Source: Sphingopyxis sp.
GTDB taxonomy: Bacteria; Pseudomonadota; Alphaproteobacteria; Sphingomonadales; Sphingomonadaceae
Reading direction: 5' to 3'
Length of the DNA stretch: 50,422 nucleotides
Assembly (NCBI GenBank): GCA_016463225.1
Contig: JAEMRT010000029.1
Coordinates: 1 to 50,422, forward strand
Shown here: piece by piece, positions 1-7,650 of the stretch
Numbering within the stretch: the first letter of the stretch is position 1
Layout of the letters: every line of letters begins with the position of its first letter
Notes under the pieces: model-generated
Database searches by the model: none
What the model was told of the DNA's origin: nothing
Seen by the model: only the letters and a program-made list of their open reading frames with translations
Position numbers and translations under genes: made by a program

Positions 1-356
1 GGCCGAAATGCAATGGAGGACCCCGCAGGGGTTGCGCCCTGCCGGGCGGGCCTCAGAGGAGAGCGACGACCACCTCGCACGGCCGGAGGCCACCGCCAGC
101 GCGCGCTAGCGCGATGACTTTACGGGACGGAGCCAGGCTCCGGCCCCGCGTCAGCGATCGTCACGGCGAAGCCGACGAGACGCGCGCAGCGGCGGCTCGG
201 TGGAGGGTAGCGGAATAGAGCGCGGCCGGCGCAGGCGGGACGCCAATCCTATTGGTAAATAGGCGCGGTTGAATTTCGGTTGTTTCCTAGCATGACATCC
301 CCGCCGCCGGTTTGCTCCCGAAGGCTGGCAGCATCCACGCGTGAGACGCGTCGAGC
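1..356. other. Non-coding left edge of the window
   Basis: I see no convincing gene here. The first 240 bases are very GC-rich with short self-complementary stretches (for example around 18-55). The last 100 bases, next to the minus-strand operon, are more AT-rich. A short palindrome, CCTAAATTTTAGG (354-366), overlaps the stop codon of the first gene and could be a weak transcription end, but it has no T-tract. The region may belong to the same accessory element as the neighbouring genes, since no element boundary can be seen. Confidence 0.4.
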
Positions 357-935
357 CTAAATTTTAGGAGTCGGGTCGTGCAGCATATTTTCTGAGCGGA
401 TCGCCACGACGACGCCGCGGCGGATATCCTGAAACCAAGCCCGAACAGGGGCCAAGGCTTCGCGGGTCTCGGGATTGGTTGCGGCCGTCCCAACAGCCTC
501 GAGCGCTGTTTGTATCTTATCCCACGATGATTCGTTGCCCGTCTTTGTTCCAAGCGCGAGATCGGTCCAGTTTCGGTTGGTCACATATTCAGAATTATCG
601 GCAGCATCCGAGAGGGCTTCAAAGAAAGCTTCATGCTTGATCATAAGCGTGAGATTGTGAAACTGGAATTTGGCGTCGAACGTCGGATCGCTCCGATCTG
701 GCAGTGCCACGACGATAGCTTCGATCGCCTGAGCAAGATTTTCTAACGCACCTTCTATTTTACCCCGTGAGCCGGCCCATTGATCGCCGCGAAAATTTGC
801 GACCCGAACATCGACCGCGACCTTGTTGGTATGCCGACGGTTGAGCAGATTCCAAACGAGACTGGCGGCAATGCCAAGTCCGGTAAGTGACCAGCCAATG
901 AACTGCCCCCATGCGATCGGAGCTGCCTCAACCAA
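357..935 (-). CDS. Hypothetical membrane-anchored protein, third gene of GHKL/STAS operon
   Basis: The product is 192 residues and I do not recognise its family. A hydrophobic segment at about residues 9-31 (GWSLTGLGIAASLVW) followed by a positively charged NRRHTNK stretch suggests one N-terminal transmembrane helix, with the remaining ~160 residues probably cytoplasmic. The rest looks largely helical (LENLAQAIEAIVVAL; FFEALSDAADNSEY) without enzyme motifs. The gene starts 8 bases after the stop of the STAS-like gene, so it is almost certainly co-transcribed. GC is visibly lower than in the core genes to the right, as expected for acquired DNA. It could be the membrane partner or effector of the operon; that is inference from position. 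Confidence 0.7.
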   Translation of the reverse strand: MVEAAPIAWGQFIGWSLTGLGIAASLVWNLLNRRHTNKVAVDVRVANFRGDQWAGSRGKIEGALENLAQAIEAIVVALPDRSDPTFDAKFQFHNLTLMIKHEAFFEALSDAADNSEYVTNRNWTDLALGTKTGNESSWDKIQTALEAVGTAATNPETREALAPVRAWFQDIRRGVVVAIRSENMLHDPTPKI

Positions 936-943
936 GAACCGGC

Positions 944-1276
944 TCAGTTCGCTGTGAAGTCGCGGTCGAGTGTGATGTTCAGCATCGCGCGATCGATCTG
1001 GCGGCGGACGAGTTCCGACGCCACAATCTCATAATGTGAGAAAAAGGTCGCAGGATTATTTCCAAGCGCCTTGACGCTCGCGCTGAACAAGCCTTGCACA
1101 AAGGAGGGGCTGAGGCTGTAAACATGATCGGGGACGATTACCCGCACCTGCGCGCTCGCAGTATCGAGGTCATCAAGGCCAAATTCAGTTCGGGCGGCCA
1201 ATCCGCGGACATGACCGCTCAGATTATGGACTTTTCCATTGCCGGTCAGTCGATCGAGATCAATCGTCTGCATCAT
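944..1276 (-). CDS. STAS-like (DUF4325-type) small protein
   Basis: The product is 110 residues from ATG 1276, with an alternative ATG at 1273. The central stretch VRVIVPDHVYSLSPSFVQGL followed by LFSASVKALG resembles the STAS-like DUF4325 family, small proteins often encoded beside GHKL ATPases and loosely related in fold to anti-anti-sigma factors such as SpoIIAA. The start lies inside the last codons of the upstream ATPase gene (17-base overlap), which implies translational coupling and a fixed stoichiometry. A longer reading of this frame begins further upstream, but it lies wholly within the ATPase gene and is not needed. The partner is presumably the ATPase; the regulated target is unknown. 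Confidence 0.7.
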   Translation of the reverse strand: MMQTIDLDRLTGNGKVHNLSGHVRGLAARTEFGLDDLDTASAQVRVIVPDHVYSLSPSFVQGLFSASVKALGNNPATFFSHYEIVASELVRRQIDRAMLNITLDRDFTAN

Positions 1277-2762
1277 CTTTGCCTTCCGCTTCGTCGCGTT
1301 CGAGTGAGAGGTCGAGAGTGAAGGCGACCGTGACCAACGTACCCGCAAAATACCGGGGCATATCGAAAACGATATCCCTATCCGGGGGTATGGCTGGATC
1401 GTTGGCCGCGTTGCACCACTGATATCTCGGCTTCGTTGAGTCGTCGCGACGCCCCTTAAGTATGGGTGGTTTGAGCCTAATGCAAGATTTGCCTGACACA
1501 ATCGTGACTCGCGCCTTAGCCATATTGGTGCCACCGCCTGCCAAATCATAAGCAAAATCGATTACATCTTGCAGCCCTGTACCGCCACGGCCGTCCGCAT
1601 AGGCATCGGGATCGCCAGTGACCCGGTCCTGTAACGCCGCGACTGTCGCCAATGTTGCTTTGCTAATTCCTGACCCCCGATGCCCCGCAACATATTTGTC
1701 AACAAACGCCCTGACTTTCGGGTCGGCGTGCATTAGCGATTCCGCCATCGACTGGCCAACACTCAAAAAGGCGAGGAAACACTGATGGGTTTTCTTGCCA
1801 TCCGGGCCATTGCGTCGGGCCATGAAACCCATAACTGACCAGTCGCCATCATCCGAACCCGGCTGACTATGACGCTCGGCATTGCAAAGCACCTCGCCAA
1901 CCATGGCGGAGATATTTTGCTTGCCGATATCGGAAAGTTCCCACCCTGAGCTGTCTTCGTCATGATCGAGTTCCGGATCGCCCGTTGGCACCCCGACCCA
2001 TTCGTCAAAGCTGCCGACAAGCTGGTCGGCGATGCTTTCGCGTTCCTGCCAATTGAGTTGCGCGCCTTCATCTCTCGTCGAAAATTTGGGACGGCGGCGC
2101 TGGATCGGATAGGCCCAAACATCATTGTGATTGCGCACACCCTCAAGCTGGATGCGGATATCCTCGTCGATTCCCGTTGCACTTACAACCTTTAGGATGG
2201 GTGCCGACATCCGTCCGCTGCGAATGACGGGACTCAACTGGTTCCAAAAATCGGCGAGGACAAGAAACGCGCCAGCGTCGAGGCAATAATCGTCGTCGAA
2301 GTCGAGCCGGATCTCTATTTCATTGCATTCCGCTTCTGACAGCTTTGCGATCTGCTCCATTGTGCCGACCGGGTCTTCCAAAAAATTGAACGATTTAAAC
2401 GACATATGAAATGGCTTCTTGCGCAGCTTGCGGGCTCCGAAATTCTTCCAGCGCGTCTCGCGTTTCGGATCAAGGCCATCGAGCAGGCGCGAGTGACGGT
2501 GCTTAACGAGCAGCGCCGCCTTGTTCATCGGACGCCGGTTGGCGAGCAACTGTTTCTTGAGCTTACGGCTCTGGTCGCGCGCGTGGCGATCGGCCGCACG
2601 CCGCTGCAACGGATTCGCCGAGCGCCGCCCGTTTCGCCGACGGAGACGGCGGCGAAGGGCTGCGAGATGTTGCCGTACGATAAATTCGTACCGGTCCTGC
2701 TCGTCAATAGTTTGCAGTCGGGCGCGCATACCGGGATCGCGCGGCCCAAATGAAAATCGCAT
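1260..2762 (-). CDS. GHKL (HATPase_c) ATPase with basic N-terminus and STAS-like middle
   Basis: The product is 500 residues from ATG 2762; a TTG seven codons upstream is possible. Residues 1-119 are extremely basic (Arg/Lys-rich, RRRLRRRNGRR) and could bind nucleic acid. Residues 140-190 (IRLDFDDDYCLDAGAFLVLA) look like a STAS-type strand-helix unit. Residues 283-400 carry GHKL ATP-binding motifs: the N-box EVLCNAERH (E290, N294, H298) and the glycine lid GRGGTGLQDV (391-400). There is no histidine-kinase dimerisation domain and no sensor domain, so it is not a classical kinase; it is closer in logic to SpoIIAB/RsbW-like switch ATPases or MORC-like ATPases. It is the first gene of a three-gene operon in an integrase-bearing region. 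An internal ATG at 2405 would give a shorter protein without the basic region. Confidence 0.75.
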   Translation of the reverse strand: MRFSFGPRDPGMRARLQTIDEQDRYEFIVRQHLAALRRRLRRRNGRRSANPLQRRAADRHARDQSRKLKKQLLANRRPMNKAALLVKHRHSRLLDGLDPKRETRWKNFGARKLRKKPFHMSFKSFNFLEDPVGTMEQIAKLSEAECNEIEIRLDFDDDYCLDAGAFLVLADFWNQLSPVIRSGRMSAPILKVVSATGIDEDIRIQLEGVRNHNDVWAYPIQRRRPKFSTRDEGAQLNWQERESIADQLVGSFDEWVGVPTGDPELDHDEDSSGWELSDIGKQNISAMVGEVLCNAERHSQPGSDDGDWSVMGFMARRNGPDGKKTHQCFLAFLSVGQSMAESLMHADPKVRAFVDKYVAGHRGSGISKATLATVAALQDRVTGDPDAYADGRGGTGLQDVIDFAYDLAGGGTNMAKARVTIVSGKSCIRLKPPILKGRRDDSTKPRYQWCNAANDPAIPPDRDIVFDMPRYFAGTLVTVAFTLDLSLERDEAEGKDDADD

Positions 2763-3168
2763 TATATTTAGTCCGCCCCCCAATTCGTGACTGGCAACCT
2801 AGTCGGCCCCGACGAGCACGCAATGTTTTTCATCCGCTGCGCCAAGGATCAATTGATCCATCTTGGGGTCTATTGTGCCTCATCCGTGGCCAAAGCGACT
2901 AACCCTCTAAGTCCGAGTCGGATTTCAACTTACCAAATGTACCGCTCTTAATGGTGCTAACGATGGCGCCATTGTGAGTGCTCGGGACAGCCTGGGAAAA
3001 TAAATGCGCTCCGAAATTGGGCGCCAAGAAACGACAGGAAACGACAGGACCCGACAAGCCCCTCGCTGGTAGCGAAGAGGCAGTGAAGAGACAGTTGTGC
3101 GGCGTGAAAAGATCACCAATTCTGGACCCAGGGGAGCCCAGCCACTGTCAGACGATGGATCCTAAACC
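2763..3168. other. Divergent intergenic region between GHKL operon and alpA-like gene
   Basis: This 406-base gap separates the minus-strand ATPase operon from the plus-strand recombinase module and should hold both promoters. It is AT-richer than the core chromosome. A short tandem repeat, AAACGACAGG twice (about 3031-3050), is visible. I find no convincing -35/-10 pair and no good Shine-Dalgarno before the alpA-like ATG at 3169. TATAAT occurs directly at the ATPase start (about 2761-2766 read on the minus strand), but no well-spaced -35 accompanies it. A possible reading frame at 2978-3280 has no recognisable content. Confidence 0.4.
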
Positions 3169-3414
3169 ATGCAAAACTCTGAAAAGATCATCCGCCTCCC
3201 GACCGTCCTTGCACGCACCGGGCTGTCCCGATCGACTATTTATCGCAAGATGGCCGAAGGCACTTTCCCGGCGCAGGTGAAGATCAGCATTCATGGTGCC
3301 GGCTGGTACGAGTCCGCAATTAATCGCTGGATCGCCGATCCGCCTGCCTACCGCGCTGACAATGACAATGACAATGGCGACGCGAATGGCGGACACGGCC
3401 ATGCAAGAGGGTGA
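3169..3414 (+). CDS. AlpA-family phage/island regulatory protein
   Basis: The product is 81 residues. The stretch IRLPTVLARTGLSRSTIYRK (residues 8-27) is a MerR/AlpA-like helix-turn-helix, followed by FPAQVKISIHGAGWYESAINRWI, the usual AlpA wing and C-terminal segment. AlpA-type proteins activate excision or other mobile-element functions in prophages and integrative elements. The tail is Asp/Asn/Gly-rich (DNDNDNGDANG) and low-complexity. The gene overlaps the next small gene and lies 270 bases before the serine recombinase, so the three genes form the mobility module. The start is chosen because it precedes the conserved HTH by only a few residues; no strong ribosome-binding site is visible. 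Confidence 0.85.
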   Translation: MQNSEKIIRLPTVLARTGLSRSTIYRKMAEGTFPAQVKISIHGAGWYESAINRWIADPPAYRADNDNDNGDANGGHGHARG

Positions 3415-3607
3415 TGCGCGGCCCGCACCCGGCTGCATTGCGGCGAACGACAACGAGCCTGTTCTGCGAGCAGAACAGGTCGATGCGGCACTGACCCGCG
3501 TTGCCCGAGCCATTGGGCGGCATATCGCCCGCGAACATATCCGAACGCGCAATGCGGCGAACGACAATGAGCCGTTGGGGAAAAATGCGCGGCCGCCCGA
3601 GCGTTGA
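3386..3607 (+). CDS. Small AANDNEP-motif hypothetical protein
   Basis: The product is about 73 residues if it starts at ATG 3386 (MADTAMQEGD); ATG 3401 is the alternative. It contains two copies of AANDNEP (about residues 17-23 and 56-62) separated by a helical segment, VDAALTRVARAIGRHIARE. From memory, AANDNEP recurs in short alphaproteobacterial proteins of unknown function, often near mobile elements. The gene overlaps the end of the alpA-like gene in another frame and ends 76 bases before the recombinase. The function is unknown; position suggests a role in the mobility module. Confidence 0.55.
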   Translation: MADTAMQEGDARPAPGCIAANDNEPVLRAEQVDAALTRVARAIGRHIAREHIRTRNAANDNEPLGKNARPPER

Positions 3608-3683
3608 CCCTAAGGTCATGGCGCGCGACACTGTCTAATCCAGCTCTGCGGGCTTGTGTCCCGCCATTGCAAAGGAAGATGTG

Positions 3684-6143
3684 ATGATCCGCGCTGCGCT
3701 TTACGCCCGCTACTCCTCCGACCAGCAGAATGCCGCGTCGATCGGGGACCAGCTCAATCTTTGCCGCGAGCGCGCGGCGCGGGAAGGATGGCAGATCGTC
3801 GCGACTTATGAGGACGCGGCGATCTCGGGCGCCAGCACGATCCTGCGGCCCGGTGTCCAAAGGCTGGTTGCCGACGCGCAGGCGGGCAAGTTCGATATCG
3901 TACTTGCGGAGGCGCTCGACCGCGTGTCGCGCGACCAGGCCGACGTTGCGACGCTGTACAAGCATTTGCAGTTTGCGCGCGTCCCGCTCATCACGCTCTC
4001 CGAGGGCGAAATCTCCGAGCTGCATGTCGGGCTCAAGGGGACGATGAACGCGCTGTTCCTGAAAGACCTCGCCAAGAAGACCCATCGGGGTCTGCGCGGG
4101 CGCGTCGAGAAGGGCTTTTCGGCGGGGGCGGTAGGGTATGGCTACCGCATGATCCGGCGCCTGAGCAGCGAAGGCGAACTTGTGCGCGGCGAGCGCGAGA
4201 TCGACCCGGCGCAGGCGCTGATCGTCCAACGCATCTTTCGCGAGTTCGCTGCGGGAAAAAGCCCGCTTGCGATTGTGCGCGATCTCAATGCCGACGGTGT
4301 TGCCGGACCTGCGGGAAAAGCGTGGCGCGACACCAGCATTCGGGGCGACGTGCGCCGCGGAGCCGGCATCCTCAACAATGAGCTGTATGTCGGGGTCCGG
4401 GTTTGGAACCATAAACACAGCGTGAAAGACCCCAGCACCGGCAAGGAAGTCATGCGGCTCAATCCTGAATCCGAGTGGATCAGGAACGCGGTGCCGGAAC
4501 TGCGCATCGTCAGCGACGAACTATGGGCTGGGGTGAAGCGTCAGCAGGAAATCGTGGCTGACCGATATGTCGGCATCAAGGATGCCGCACAGGCCCGCTC
4601 GCTGTATCAGGCGCGGCGTCCGGCCTATCTGCTCTCCGGCTTGCTCGAATGCGGCGTTTGCGATGGGACGTATGCGATTGTGGTCGGTGACCGTTACGGC
4701 TGTGTAGGTCGCTATCGCGGCCACTCGTGCACAAATGGCCGCACAATTCGGCGAGCGGAGTTGGAACGTCGCGCGCTGGCTGGTATCGCCGATCGTCTTG
4801 TGTCGGCGCACAAGATCGACGCAGCGGTCGCTGCCTACGCAGAGCATATCAATGGCGAGAACCGCGAGCGTCGCATTCAGGCCGATGCCGATGTCCGTGT
4901 GCTGGCAAAGATCGACCGCGCGGTCGCGGGCATCATGGCGGCAATCGAGGACGGCCTCTACCAGCCCAGCATGAAGGCCCGTATGGCCGAATTGGAACGC
5001 GAGAAGGCCGAGATCACCGCACGGCTGGCGGAAGCGCCTCAGCACATTCCCGACATCCATCCGGGTGTTGCTGAAACCTACAAGGCGAAGGTTGCGCGGC
5101 TCACCGAAACACTCGAAGACCCGGAAACGCACCTCGATGCCTCAAGCGACATTCGCTCGCTCGTCGGCAAGATCGTCCTACATCCCGGCGACAAGCGCGG
5201 CGAGGTCCATGCCACCCTCCACGGATCGCTGATGGGCATTCTTGACTTCGTGAACGACAACCAGCAACCCGTCGCCAGCCGAGTTACAACGTCGGTGGCC
5301 TCGGGTTCGCCGGGACGACGAATGCGCACAACAGCGGTGAACCGCGAGACTCGCTTGGCGTTCTGGCCCCGCCACCCTACATGGGGCGCGCATGCCGCCA
5401 GATACTGCCACTTCCGCCGACGCGGCCAAAGAACCGCCCGTTCTCGATACGCTGAAGCGCTTCCTGCCCTATCTGTGGCCGGCGGGGCATACCGAGCACA
5501 AGGTCCGTATCATGCTGGCGGGGATCATCATCCTCGCGTCGAAGGGCGTCCAGCTGTCGATGGGCTTCCTCTATGGCGACGCGATCGACGCGATGGCGCC
5601 GGGGATGGAGGCGGGCGTCGCGCTCGCGATCGGGCTGGTGCTCGCTTACGCCGGCGCGCGCTTTGCTGGGGTGCTGTTCGACAACCTCCGCAATGTCGTG
5701 TTCGAGCGCGTCGGGCAGGATGCGACGCGCGAACTCGCGATCGCGACCTTCAGCCACCTGCACGCGCTGAGCCTGCGCTTCCACCTCGCGCGGCGGACGG
5801 GCGAGGTGACCAAGGTGATCGAGCGCGGGACCAAGAGCATCGACACGATGCTCTACTTCCTGCTGTTCAACATCGCGCCGACGATCATCGAATTGCTGGC
5901 GGTGCTGATCATCTTCTGGACCAAGTTCAGCTTCGGCCTCGCCAGCGCAACCGCGCTGATGGTGGTCGTCTATATCATCTTCACCCGCAAGGTGACCGAC
6001 TGGCGCAACGCGCTGCGCACCCAGATGAACGATCTCGACACGCTGACCATCGGGCGCAGCGTCGACAGCCTGCTCAATTACGAAACGGTCAAATATTTCG
6101 GCGCCGAGGAGCGCGAGGCGGCGCGCTATCGCGACGTCGCTGA
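3684..6143 (+). CDS. Large serine recombinase with read-through 3' end
   Basis: The start is ATG 3684 with AAGGA seven bases upstream; a TTG at 3654 is less likely. Residues 1-150 are a resolvase-type catalytic domain (AALYARYSSDQQNAASIGDQ with Ser10; later DRVSRDQAD). A recombinase domain follows (GFSAGAVGYGYRMI to about residue 290), then a zinc-ribbon region (LLECGVCDGTYAIVVGDRYGC, CTNGR), then a coiled-coil (about 410-455). Family-like sequence ends near residue 545 (VASRVTTSVASGSPGRR, about base 5330). The frame then stays open without a stop to 6143, reading the Atm1-like gene in the wrong frame, so about 270 C-terminal residues are probably not native. This suggests that the real stop was lost or exchanged at the integration junction. 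The enzyme would integrate and excise the element. Confidence 0.85.
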   Translation: MIRAALYARYSSDQQNAASIGDQLNLCRERAAREGWQIVATYEDAAISGASTILRPGVQRLVADAQAGKFDIVLAEALDRVSRDQADVATLYKHLQFARVPLITLSEGEISELHVGLKGTMNALFLKDLAKKTHRGLRGRVEKGFSAGAVGYGYRMIRRLSSEGELVRGEREIDPAQALIVQRIFREFAAGKSPLAIVRDLNADGVAGPAGKAWRDTSIRGDVRRGAGILNNELYVGVRVWNHKHSVKDPSTGKEVMRLNPESEWIRNAVPELRIVSDELWAGVKRQQEIVADRYVGIKDAAQARSLYQARRPAYLLSGLLECGVCDGTYAIVVGDRYGCVGRYRGHSCTNGRTIRRAELERRALAGIADRLVSAHKIDAAVAAYAEHINGENRERRIQADADVRVLAKIDRAVAGIMAAIEDGLYQPSMKARMAELEREKAEITARLAEAPQHIPDIHPGVAETYKAKVARLTETLEDPETHLDASSDIRSLVGKIVLHPGDKRGEVHATLHGSLMGILDFVNDNQQPVASRVTTSVASGSPGRRMRTTAVNRETRLAFWPRHPTWGAHAARYCHFRRRGQRTARSRYAEALPALSVAGGAYRAQGPYHAGGDHHPRVEGRPAVDGLPLWRRDRRDGAGDGGGRRARDRAGARLRRRALCWGAVRQPPQCRVRARRAGCDARTRDRDLQPPARAEPALPPRAADGRGDQGDRARDQEHRHDALLPAVQHRADDHRIAGGADHLLDQVQLRPRQRNRADGGRLYHLHPQGDRLAQRAAHPDERSRHADHRAQRRQPAQLRNGQIFRRRGARGGALSRRR
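5320..5391. other. Probable right junction of the integrated element
   Basis: Recognisable recombinase sequence ends at about 5330 and the Atm1-like gene starts at 5392, so the boundary between acquired DNA and core chromosome should fall in or just around this interval. Large serine recombinases usually lie beside their attachment site. I could not find a matching direct repeat in the left 356 bases, so the crossover core is not defined. The exporter has no obvious own promoter here and may depend on read-through from the element. Confidence 0.4.
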
Positions 6144-7206
6144 TCGTTATGCGCGCGCCGCAGTGAAGAGCGAGAACAGCCTCGCGTGGCTGAACATCGG
6201 CCAGAGCCTGATCACCAACGCCGCGCTGGCCGGGGCGATGGCGTACACCGTGTGGGGCTGGTCGACGGGCGAATATAAGGTCGGTGACGTGGTGCTGGTG
6301 AATACGCTGCTCGCGCAGCTGTTCCGCCCGCTCGACGTGCTCGGCATGGTGTACCGCGTCATCCGCCAAGGGCTGATCGACATGGAGGCGATGTTCCGCC
6401 TGATCGACACCCCGCCCGAGATCTCGGATGCGCCGGTCGCGCCGCCGCTGGTGGTGCATGGCGGCGCGGTGGCGTTCGACAATGTTGTGTTCGGTTACGA
6501 GCCCGACCGCACGATCCTGAACGGCGTCAGCTTTGCGGTCGGCGCGGGCGAGACGCTGGCGATTGTCGGGCCGTCGGGGGCGGGCAAGTCGACGATCGCG
6601 CGGCTGTTGTTCCGTTTCTACGATCCGCAGGGCGGGCGGATCCTGATCGACGATCAGGACATCGCGCAGGTCACGCAAAAAAGCCTGCGCGGCGCGATCG
6701 GCATCGTGCCGCAGGACACGGTGCTGTTCAACGACAGCATCGGCTATAATGTCGCCTATGGTCGTGAAGGTGCGAGCGCGGCAGAGATTGCGGCGGCGGC
6801 CGAAGGTGCGGCGATCGACGGCTTCATCGCGATCCTGCCGCAGGGCTATGACACCGAAGTCGGCGAACGCGGGCTGAAGCTGTCGGGCGGCGAGAAGCAG
6901 CGCGTCGCGATCGCGCGCACGTTGCTCAAAAACCCGCCGGTGCTGATCCTTGACGAAGCGACAAGCGCGCTCGACAGCCGCACCGAGGCGGCGATTCAGG
7001 ACACGCTCGAACGGATTGCCGAACGGCGCACGACCTTGGTGATCGCACACCGCCTGTCGACGGTGACCGGCGCCGACCGGATCATCGTGCTCGACAAGGG
7101 CCGCGTCGCCGAGACGGGGACGCACGACCAGCTGCTGCGGATGCGCGGGCTGTACGCCGACATGTGGGCGCGGCAGCAGGCGGAGAAGGAAGAGGGGACG
7201 GTTTAA
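5392..7206 (+). CDS. Atm1-type ABC exporter (ABCB half-transporter)
   Basis: The product is 604 residues, a permease-ATPase half-transporter that should work as a homodimer in the inner membrane. The membrane domain covers about 35-330 and contains NYETVKYFGAEERE (229-242), a hallmark of the Atm1/HMT1 group. The nucleotide-binding domain has Walker A GPSGAGKST (393-401), signature LSGGE (498-502), Walker B VLILDE (517-522) and the H-loop histidine (IAHRLSTV, His552). Bacterial members such as the Novosphingobium Atm1 export glutathione conjugates, including heavy-metal complexes. The arsenic operon follows directly, which fits a metal-detoxification role, but a general role linked to thiols or Fe-S is equally compatible. 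Its 5' end abuts the mobile-element junction. Confidence 0.9.
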   Translation: MPPDTATSADAAKEPPVLDTLKRFLPYLWPAGHTEHKVRIMLAGIIILASKGVQLSMGFLYGDAIDAMAPGMEAGVALAIGLVLAYAGARFAGVLFDNLRNVVFERVGQDATRELAIATFSHLHALSLRFHLARRTGEVTKVIERGTKSIDTMLYFLLFNIAPTIIELLAVLIIFWTKFSFGLASATALMVVVYIIFTRKVTDWRNALRTQMNDLDTLTIGRSVDSLLNYETVKYFGAEEREAARYRDVADRYARAAVKSENSLAWLNIGQSLITNAALAGAMAYTVWGWSTGEYKVGDVVLVNTLLAQLFRPLDVLGMVYRVIRQGLIDMEAMFRLIDTPPEISDAPVAPPLVVHGGAVAFDNVVFGYEPDRTILNGVSFAVGAGETLAIVGPSGAGKSTIARLLFRFYDPQGGRILIDDQDIAQVTQKSLRGAIGIVPQDTVLFNDSIGYNVAYGREGASAAEIAAAAEGAAIDGFIAILPQGYDTEVGERGLKLSGGEKQRVAIARTLLKNPPVLILDEATSALDSRTEAAIQDTLERIAERRTTLVIAHRLSTVTGADRIIVLDKGRVAETGTHDQLLRMRGLYADMWARQQAEKEEGTV

Positions 7207-7223
7207 TCCGCCTCATTCATCAT

Positions 7224-7239
7224 TTCGATTTTTATCGAA
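7224..7239. promoter_or_regulatory. ArsR operator, distal site
   Basis: TTCGA-N6-TCGAA is a perfect inverted repeat. The same architecture recurs 49 bases downstream, just before arsR. The pair brackets a possible -35 element. ArsR-family repressors bind such dyads as dimers and release on As(III) binding, so autoregulation is the simplest reading. Confidence 0.65.
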
Positions 7240-7246
7240 TTATAAC

Positions 7247-7275
7247 TTGACCACGCCTTGCTGTTTCCATATTTC
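7247..7275 (+). promoter_or_regulatory. Candidate promoter of the ars operon
   Basis: TTGACC at 7247-7252 is a good -35 hexamer. A -10 is less clear: TATTTC (7270-7275, 17-base spacer) is the best-placed option. The start of the proximal operator overlaps the -10, so a bound repressor would block RNA polymerase. Confidence 0.4.
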
Positions 7276-7288
7276 GACAATTATCGAA
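7273..7288. promoter_or_regulatory. ArsR operator, proximal site
   Basis: This is the second perfect TTCGA-N6-TCGAA dyad. Only the six-base spacer differs from the distal copy. It lies between the putative -10 and the GGAGG Shine-Dalgarno of arsR, so occupancy would repress transcription directly. Confidence 0.65.
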
Positions 7289-7302
7289 TCATGGAGGTCG
7301 TA

Positions 7303-7650
7303 ATGGAATCCGAACCTGTCATCCGCGCGCTGAGCGCGCTCGCGCAGGAGCATCGGCTGGCGTTGTTCCGGCTGCTCGTCCAAGCCGGGCCGGAGGGCCT
7401 TGCGGCAGGGACGATTGCTGAAGAGCTGGGGGTTCCTGCGTCGTCGCTGTCCTTTCATCTGGCGCAGCTGACCGGGGCCGGGCTGATCGCCCAGCGCCGT
7501 GATGGCCGGTCGCTGATCTACACCGCCGACTATGGTGCGATGAACGCGCTCGTCGGCTTTCTCATGGAAAATTGCTGCGGTGGCGGCGCCGTATGTGCGC
7601 CTGCGGCCGCCTGTGTTGCCCAGACAAACGACGAAAGGAAAAGCGCATGA
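7303..7650 (+). CDS. arsR: ArsR-family As(III)-responsive repressor
   Basis: The product is 115 residues from ATG 7303; GGAGG five bases upstream decides this start over the ATGs at 7258 and 7291. The winged-helix domain includes TIAEELGVPASSLSFHL. At the C-terminus, C91, C92 and C98 (ENCCGGGAVC) have the CC-X5-C spacing of the As(III) site in the Acidithiobacillus ferrooxidans ArsR type, with C104 in addition, so arsenite or trivalent organoarsenical sensing at the C-terminus is likely. It should bind the two dyads upstream. Its stop overlaps the arsI start (ATGA), so the operon is translationally coupled. Confidence 0.92.
   Translation: MESEPVIRALSALAQEHRLALFRLLVQAGPEGLAAGTIAEELGVPASSLSFHLAQLTGAGLIAQRRDGRSLIYTADYGAMNALVGFLMENCCGGGAVCAPAAACVAQTNDERKSA

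Noticed and set aside
1..356. A direct repeat matching the right element junction
   Set aside because: I compared the left edge with 5290-5400 by eye and saw no match; the left boundary may lie outside the window.
2978..3280. A plus-strand reading frame overlapping the alpA-like start
   Set aside because: No recognisable content, and most of it overlaps the AlpA frame or the intergenic region.
5377..7125. A 582-residue minus-strand reading frame
   Set aside because: It is antisense to the Atm1-like gene, rich in Arg/His/Asp, and has no family motifs. GC-rich genes commonly leave such antisense frames open.
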